Assembly: GCF_016086655.4 (NCBI RefSeq)
Contig: NC_052134.2
Location: 34,347,971-34,411,970 of the forward strand
Direction: 5' to 3'
Length of the DNA stretch: 64,000 bases
Origin: Lepeophtheirus salmonis
Lineage: Eukaryota > Arthropoda > Copepoda > Siphonostomatoida > Caligidae
The position numbers and the translations under genes are program-made. Shown in pieces: positions 59,040 through 64,000 of this stretch (the stretch's first letter is position 1; the number at the start of each line of letters is the position of its first letter). The notes under the pieces are model-generated. The model did no database searches, was not told where the DNA came from, and saw only the letters and a program-made list of their open reading frames with translations.

Positions 59040-59630
59040 AAATTGTAAGATTTGAAATGCTTTCCAAAGAATTTGATTTTTTGTGAATAGCTGTGAATTT
59101 TTGGAATCTTTAAAAATTATTTTTATGAAATTTTTTTCACAAAAAAATTAATTTCGTGTGAGTGTCTTTAGATTTTTGAAATTATTTTTAGAAAAATTTA
59201 ATTTTTGAATTTTTTTCCCCAAAAATTTACTATTTTGTCAATAGTTATAGATTTTTCAAAAAAAATTCCAAAAAATTTAATTTTGTATAATTGTGTATAG
59301 ATTTTTAAAACTATTTCCGAAAGATTTAATTTTTGAAAAAAAAGTTCAAAAAAATTAAATTTTGTATAAGGATGTATAGATTTTTAAAACTATTTTCCGA
59401 AAGATTTAATTTTGGAAATTTTTTTCAAAATTTAATTTTTTGTGAATACTTCTAAATTTATGTTTTTTTCTCCAAAAAGAAAATAATTCATACTTGAAAA
59501 TAAATTTAGAAACTTTATTTTTTTTGTAAAAATAGGAATTTTTTTCAAAAAAAAATTCATTTATCTAAGCTCCCCTCCCCCACCCAAAAACAAAAAAAAA
59601 CATACATATATAATCCTGTATACACTCCTG
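59040..59630. mobile_element. Family A TIR element, expanded copy with ~79-bp internal repeats
   Basis: The right end 'CTCCCCTCCCCCACCC...ATATATAATCCTGTATACACTCCTG' (to 59,630) has the family order but mutated TIR bases. The left end is not clear. The interior repeats 'GTATA.gtGTATAGATTTTTAAAACTATTT.CCGAAAGATTTAATTTT' at 59,285 and 59,364 (79-bp period), with older relatives before and after. Confidence 0.55.
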
Positions 59631-59634
59631 ATGT

Positions 59635-60745
59635 AATATGTAAATAAGATTATAATAAAATATTTTTAATATATTTTATGGTCATATATTTAATAAAACT
59701 AAGCAGTTTTGATAAACAGTAAAGTTTAACTCTTTTTATTTGTGTGTCCCATTTTGATATCCTATTGTTCACTATTTTCCATAATATTAATGAAAAATGG
59801 CTTATCATTTTAATAAAACTTGGTAATATATGCTTCCAAAATCACTTACATCACCTGAAAATGCTCATATGGAGTGGCTAAGTACTTGAAGAAAGGAAGT
59901 ATAGCATAGTATTTGAATGGATGAATTTAAAAGGATGATTGGGAGGGAGGGGATAAGGGCTTTAAGGAAACAAACGGGTCATTATTATTTTACCCCAAGT
60001 TCTTGGCACATGGTACGATATCTACAAACAAATGTTATGACATACATATAACAATCAAAATACGCTCCAATTCCCCTGTTTTGTTGCTGAGTCATTCTTG
60101 TCTCAAGTATGTTGTAGGTAAATACATTCATACTTTGTCACACCTTTGCGATGATGATTCTTTAATCATAATAAATTATTATTTAAAAAACAAATAAGAA
60201 TACATAATATTTATGAGTCTGAAGTGTAATTTGAGTAACGGAATCACTCATCTATCTAATAGGTTAAACAAATTACCAAATAATTTGGCAGGGCAACCTC
60301 TGAATCTTCAAAATGTAAAGACTTTGAAGATATACCTTGTTGGTGTGGGGGTATATAATATAAGTTCACTATAGGTACTTATCAAGAGTAGGTAAATGAG
60401 TGATGAGATGACGGAAGACCTCGTATTCATTGTTGGAATCAAATTGACCTTTATTGTTTAAAGGGGAAACATATTAATGTAGATGGGTAAAGACTGAGGG
60501 GTGGAAAATAATATGTTGATAAATGATAGGGATGCAAGTGGCCCAAAATTTGAACCCCTGCTTGGTCCCGTCCTAAATCTTAAAGACGTGTTTGATTCAG
60601 ATGCAAAAACTGTCCATTTAGGATATCCTTCTAATTTTTTTGATTATTGGTTGTAGTAACTTTATAAATATTAGGTTGAGTCATGAACAATTTACATGTT
60701 TCATAAAAACTCGAATTATTAATAAAAAGCAAAAATAACCTTACA
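59635..60745. other. No supported gene
   Basis: Contains a short ATG frame at 60,213-60,374 (53 codons; includes 'NRLNKLPNNLAGQPLNLQNV') and another at 60,003-60,197. Neither has a motif or flanking signal strong enough to call. Confidence 0.35.
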
Positions 60746-60746
60746 A

Positions 60747-60857
60747 TTACATTACATAGTCGCCCTGGGATGTTATTATGTCATGGCAGAGGTCTCGTAA
60801 CTTTTTATATTGGTCTAACAGCTCCTTTTCCGTCACCTTCTTCATTTTCCCAGCACG
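60747..60857 (-). CDS. Candidate coding segment, unknown product
   Basis: On the minus strand, GTTCTGTCTAG is a fair 3' splice site. It is followed by an open frame 'RAGKMKKVTEKELLDQYKKL' then 'RDLCHDIITSQGDYVM' and TAA at 60,747-60,749. An ATG at 60,843-60,845 could instead be a start. The pattern of charged and leucine residues suggests a short amphipathic helix. It follows the candidate at 60,990-61,184 by 130 bp on the same strand, but I could not join the two in frame with a good donor. Confidence 0.25.
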   Translation of the reverse strand, partial: RAGKMKKVTEKELLDQYKKLRDLCHDIITSQGDYVM

Positions 60858-60989
60858 CTAGACAGAACCTTTTCATGAATGTCAAAATTAGTAGATCTTC
60901 ATCAACAGCAAACAGTAATTCATATAAATTAGGAGCTCTAAGGGTTTTTTTTTTTTAATGCTTCGAACGTTTCCATTGGTCATGAAATC

Positions 60990-61184
60990 CTACGTATCAC
61001 TCTGTCTGTCTTGTTCTTGTCCATCTATTTGTAGAGTATCCAGATAATCAAGAGCTGTTTGTACACTAGATCCTCTGTCAGGATCCAATAAATGGATAAA
61101 CGTCTGCTGTAACTTTTGAATGTTCAGCCGAGAGTTTGAGTCAATCAGGTTACGAACGCAGGCGATGTTGTCGAGGCTCCGGAT
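60990..61184 (-). CDS. Candidate coding segment with terminal stop, unknown product
   Basis: Sixty-four open codons end in TAG at 60,990-60,992. The peptide reads 'IRSLDNIACVRNLIDSNSRL', 'NIQKLQQTFIHLLDPDRGSS', 'VQTALDYLDTLQIDGQEQDR' and 'QSDT'. GC content is far above the window and residue usage is protein-like. The segment starts right after an in-frame TAG that could be the end of an intron (CGGTAG), though the tract before it is not pyrimidine-rich. The first 20 residues vaguely recall the 'VR.LI..N.RL.I..L' HTH of some transposases, so a transposon origin is possible. Confidence 0.35.
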   Translation of the reverse strand: MRSLDNIACVRNLIDSNSRLNIQKLQQTFIHLLDPDRGSSVQTALDYLDTLQIDGQEQDRQSDT

Positions 61185-61431
61185 CTACCGACGACCCTTC
61201 TATTTTTACCTTTAATTTTGATTTATATAATTATTTTATTTCAAAATAGGGCATTGAATAGAAATTAGACCTAAAAGTAGCTTTTGAAGGCCGAACCTAC
61301 TACGATTAAAATGTAAATGGTCATTTTTGTGTTTTATAGGGTTAACAACAATAACAAATGTGAGTTTTAGCCGGTGGGTGAAAATGATGATGTTGCATTT
61401 AATCGGTTATGTTAAGTTATCCTTATTATTT

Positions 61432-61911
61432 ACTTTTTATCTTAATGTAATTTTATTTTTAATTCTATGTAAATAAGGATATAATGAGATTACCCCATAT
61501 TATGTTCAATTTATAATATTAAAATATGACATAGGTATAAAATTAGGAAATTCGTTTTGTTAAAATTATATACTTTTTTATTACTTTTACTAATTAACTA
61601 ACGCAAAAAACTTATTTAAAAAAATAATTAATTATTTATATTTTATTAATACAACCTATTTAAACGTTTTAGTGACTTTTTATCTTAATGTAATTTTAAT
61701 TTTATGTAAATAAAGATATAATGAAATTACCCATATTATGTTCAAATTATAATATTAAAATATAACATAGGTATAAAATTAGGAAATTCGTTTTGTTAAA
61801 ATTATATACTTTTTCATTACTTTTACTAATTAACTAACGCAAAAAAACTTATTTAAAAAAATAATTAATTATTTATATTTTATTAATACAACCTATTTAA
61901 ACGTTTTAGTG
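61432..61911. repeat. Near-identical 243-bp tandem duplication
   Basis: Unit 1 (61,432-61,674) and unit 2 (61,675-61,911) start 'actttttatcttaatgtaatttt' and end 'aacgttttagtg'. By eye they differ by only a few substitutions and short indels, including the loss of 'ttttaatt'-type bases near the start. Divergence is much lower than in any other repeat here, so the duplication is recent or recently homogenised. Content is AT-rich and non-coding. Confidence 0.92.
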
Positions 61912-62071
61912 ATCATATTTGTTACCTTTGGTGAGTTAACACATCTTAAAATACTGAATTCTTTATGAGAATCAAAAATTTAATATTGAAGTATTTATAA
62001 TTGAGAAAACTAGTATCTTTATGACTTATTCCAGATGCAATTTATTTTATTTTATACTATAACAATGCACA

Positions 62072-62922
62072 TTAATTATGAATCTGGCCACCATCAGCCT
62101 CAATGACAGCCTCCAACCGCCTCTGGAACCCCTTGTAGCCATTGATGACGGGGTCCTTTTTCAAGATCCTCCACTGCTGGTTGACGGAGGTCTTCAGGGC
62201 ATCAATATTAATTTGGCAGACTTTGCAGGCCTTCTTTTCAATTTGCCACCAAAAGGAGTAATCGAGTCGATTCAGATTTTGGCTCTGAGGGGTCCAAAGT
62301 TTCTGAGACCAGAAGTTTTTGTTGCTACATATCCACTCATGTACAATATTAGCCGTATGGGCCGGAGCCCCATCCTGTTGAAATACGTACATGGCCTTGT
62401 TGGACATTTTCATGGTCTTGGTGATCTATGGGACCACATTTTCCTTCAACACCATCAAGTAGTCGCTTGTTGTAGACGGGGTCAACTGTAAAGCTCTTTT
62501 CATCGGATATAAAAATTATCTAGTTGCTGTTGTGCTTCAGATCATTCAAGAGATGATGTCATCGCTGAAGACGGTGTTCTTTTTTGACGTTGGGACAGGA
62601 GTGGTCTCTCAATTCTTATGTGCGACCTTCTTCCAGCCTTTTAGATGGACTTGCCCAAAGTAGACCAATGTGCATACTCCTTCTTCTTGGTGTACTGTGA
62701 CATCTTCATCGTTGGGTTGACTTTAAAGGCCTCCATGATGTCTTCAGGCTTCACTTTGGCGGGTCTTCTACTCTTGGGTTTGTCCTTAAAGTTGTCCCCA
62801 TCAGCCAAACGATTTCTGACCGGACAGACTTTGGCCATGCAGACGTTTAAGGCCTTCATTATGTCCAAGGTGGCCCTCCCGGCGTGAATTAAATTGCCTA
62901 TGATGGCTCTTCTTGCCTCCAT
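62072..62922 (-). pseudogene. Mariner-type transposase with internal deletion
   Basis: The N-terminus at 62,922 reads 'MEARRAIIGNLIHAGRATLD' then 'VRNRLADGDNFKDKPKSRRP', the first HTH and the SGRP-like linker. After shifts, 'IIFISDEKSFTVDPVYNKR' (62,515-62,460) keeps the first catalytic D. 'YVFQQDGAPAHTANIVHEW' keeps the second D, and 'WTPQSQNLNRLDYSFWW' carries the third. The C-terminus is 'FQRRLEAVIEADGGQIHN' (stop at 62,072). Only about 20 codons separate DPVYNKR from YVFQQDG, where the family has about 75, so a central block is deleted. I count 36 residues from the D of QQDG to the D of RLDY, one fewer than in the 33.8 kb element. Frameshifts add to the inactivation. Confidence 0.88.
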
Positions 62923-62924
62923 CG

Positions 62925-63245
62925 CAACATATACATAAGTTTGTTTACAACATGTGCACCAATCAAAGGCTTAGAGTCTAAGCTATTCAAAAAATATCGG
63001 AACTTTAAGATTTAATTAACAACACCTATTCGAAACTGTATTTTTAGAACGTCTCATTACTTTTTCTACACGCAATATATAGTAAAGTTCTCCCTGTAAC
63101 AGCCAACATGAAATTATGGAATACCAGTGCCCTCAGCAATCCATAATTATTAGTGCTCAAAATCGACATGAAAAAAAGTAGTAAATATTTAAAGCAAAAA
63201 AATATTTTTAAATAGTAGACTTAAATGAGCGTTTTGCCTGGTTAG
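62925..63245. other. 5' flank of the mariner relic; no gene
   Basis: The transposon's 5' end should lie here, but I could not match inverted repeats to the 62,000-62,070 side. Confidence 0.4.
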
Positions 63246-63657
63246 TAGTGTTGGATCCTAGGACTGATTCCTTAGTCACCCCCCTTCCTTTTCAGTCTTT
63301 TTTTTTTCCCCGTTTACCATTCAACGGTCCTAAGGATGGATACATCGGTATTTCAGTTGTAGCTATCTTTTTATTTCCTTCACTCCTAGCTGGATTGAAG
63401 AACTAATAAAATAATGAATGATAGGCAGAAGGTAAAACAATACGTTCTAGTCCCACACCTCCTACATACTTTTAACTTCATATATATTGTCTCTTTGAAA
63501 GACGTTATGATTTATCATGAAACTTCAGCAACTTAAATGACCTTGTATGTTGTAACTACGTAGTTTCCATAAAGACCAATAAGGACCGGTCCTAGAACAG
63601 ACAAGTTTTGTTAAAGTTTTAGTTTATAGTTTAGTTTTTTAGACCAATCCAACACCA
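63246..63657. mobile_element. Family B TIR element, copy 2
   Basis: The left end TAGTGTTGGATCCTAGGAC and the complement of the right end, TTGGTGTTGGATTGGTC, form imperfect inverted repeats. Near the right end 'aaggaccggtcctagaacag' shares the ACCGGTCC words with the 14.6 kb copy. A TAGTGTTGGATTCG word at 33,271 may be a third, one-ended member. No coding capacity. Confidence 0.5.
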
Positions 63658-63659
63658 AC

Positions 63660-64000
63660 TGTGAAAATTGTTGAAATCCTTTCGATTAAAAAATATGTAT
63701 ATGATAATATTCTTCAAGATTTATATTAATTATAATTCCCTATTTTGAAAATTCAAACCTATATTAGCGAGAATTTAGCACAATAATTTATAGGAGTGAT
63801 TAGACATGGGCTGATGTCAAAACATTTTCCAGATCCGATATTCTAAACTAATAATGCAATATTCTATAAATTATTAGATCCAACATGACTCCTCATTTAG
63901 AGTTGCAATAATTTAAAATTCATGGTGCTCATTCAGCTTGTTTTAGGCTTGTTGGTTAACGCTTTAGTTTATTGAAAAGGTCTAATCCGTGAGAGACATA
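63660..64000. other. No gene recognised
   Basis: AT-rich sequence to the window end. Confidence 0.4.

Noticed and set aside
62078..62491. 137-codon ORF on the plus strand, the longest in the window
   Set aside because: It is the antisense shadow of the minus-strand mariner transposase, whose motifs are unmistakable.
1..64000. CRISPR arrays, bacterial operons, integrated viral genes, rRNA genes
   Set aside because: No regularly spaced identical repeats, no Shine-Dalgarno-led gene strings, no viral structural or polymerase motifs and no rRNA-like blocks were seen.

Overview
The window reads as AT-rich, intron-type animal DNA with very little protein-coding content. I see no operons, ribosome binding sites, rRNA, CRISPR arrays or long host genes. 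The recognisable content is a layered set of decayed transposable elements plus many short interspersed repeats. The commonest recognisable protein relics are mariner-type transposases of the 'DGAPSHTA ... DLNPLDF' kind. Together with the AT bias and tRNA-derived SINEs this suggests an arthropod. A parasitic copepod (sea louse) fits best from memory of such transposases, but that is inference and no database was searched.

Layout. 0-9 kb: mostly unique AT-rich DNA, a diverged ~104-bp minisatellite (3.58-4.03 kb), a mariner/SETMAR-type N-terminal relic (4.96-5.23 kb), and members of several interspersed families. 9-12.2 kb: two copies of a TIR element whose interior grows into AT-rich tandem arrays (family A), and one copy of a repeat starting CTAGCAAAGGGTTAC. 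13.7-17.3 kb: a piggyBac-like transposase relic, a small TIR element (family B) abutting it, a decayed mariner, and a stretch of protein-like but broken frames. 19-25 kb: interspersed repeats, a hAT-like MITE containing a family A end, and a reverse-transcriptase relic of a non-LTR retrotransposon with YADD. 27.9-34.8 kb: a mariner N-terminus, a candidate 54-nt exon with strong splice sites, a hAT-like MITE (CAGAGGTGGGA ends), a SINE, and the best preserved mariner (33.8-34.8 kb). 36-47.7 kb: a second CTAGCAAAGGGTTAC element, SINE copies, two mariner relics, another family A element and two candidate exons. 50-57 kb: a small ORF, more repeats, a SINE tail, a family A element and a non-LTR RNase H relic. 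59-64 kb: a family A element, two candidate coding segments on the minus strand, a nearly perfect 243-bp tandem duplication, a mariner with an apparent internal deletion, and a family B element.

No autonomous element is intact: every transposase or RT frame carries stops or shifts. The few candidate host exons (28,951-29,004 +; 39,989-40,153 +; 43,159-43,368 -; 53,345-53,595 +; 60,747-61,184 -) rest on open frames, composition and splice-like flanks only. I could not name their products. I found no convincing new biological system. The most useful leads are the SINE family with a conserved 3' hairpin, the array-forming TIR family A, and the candidate exons.
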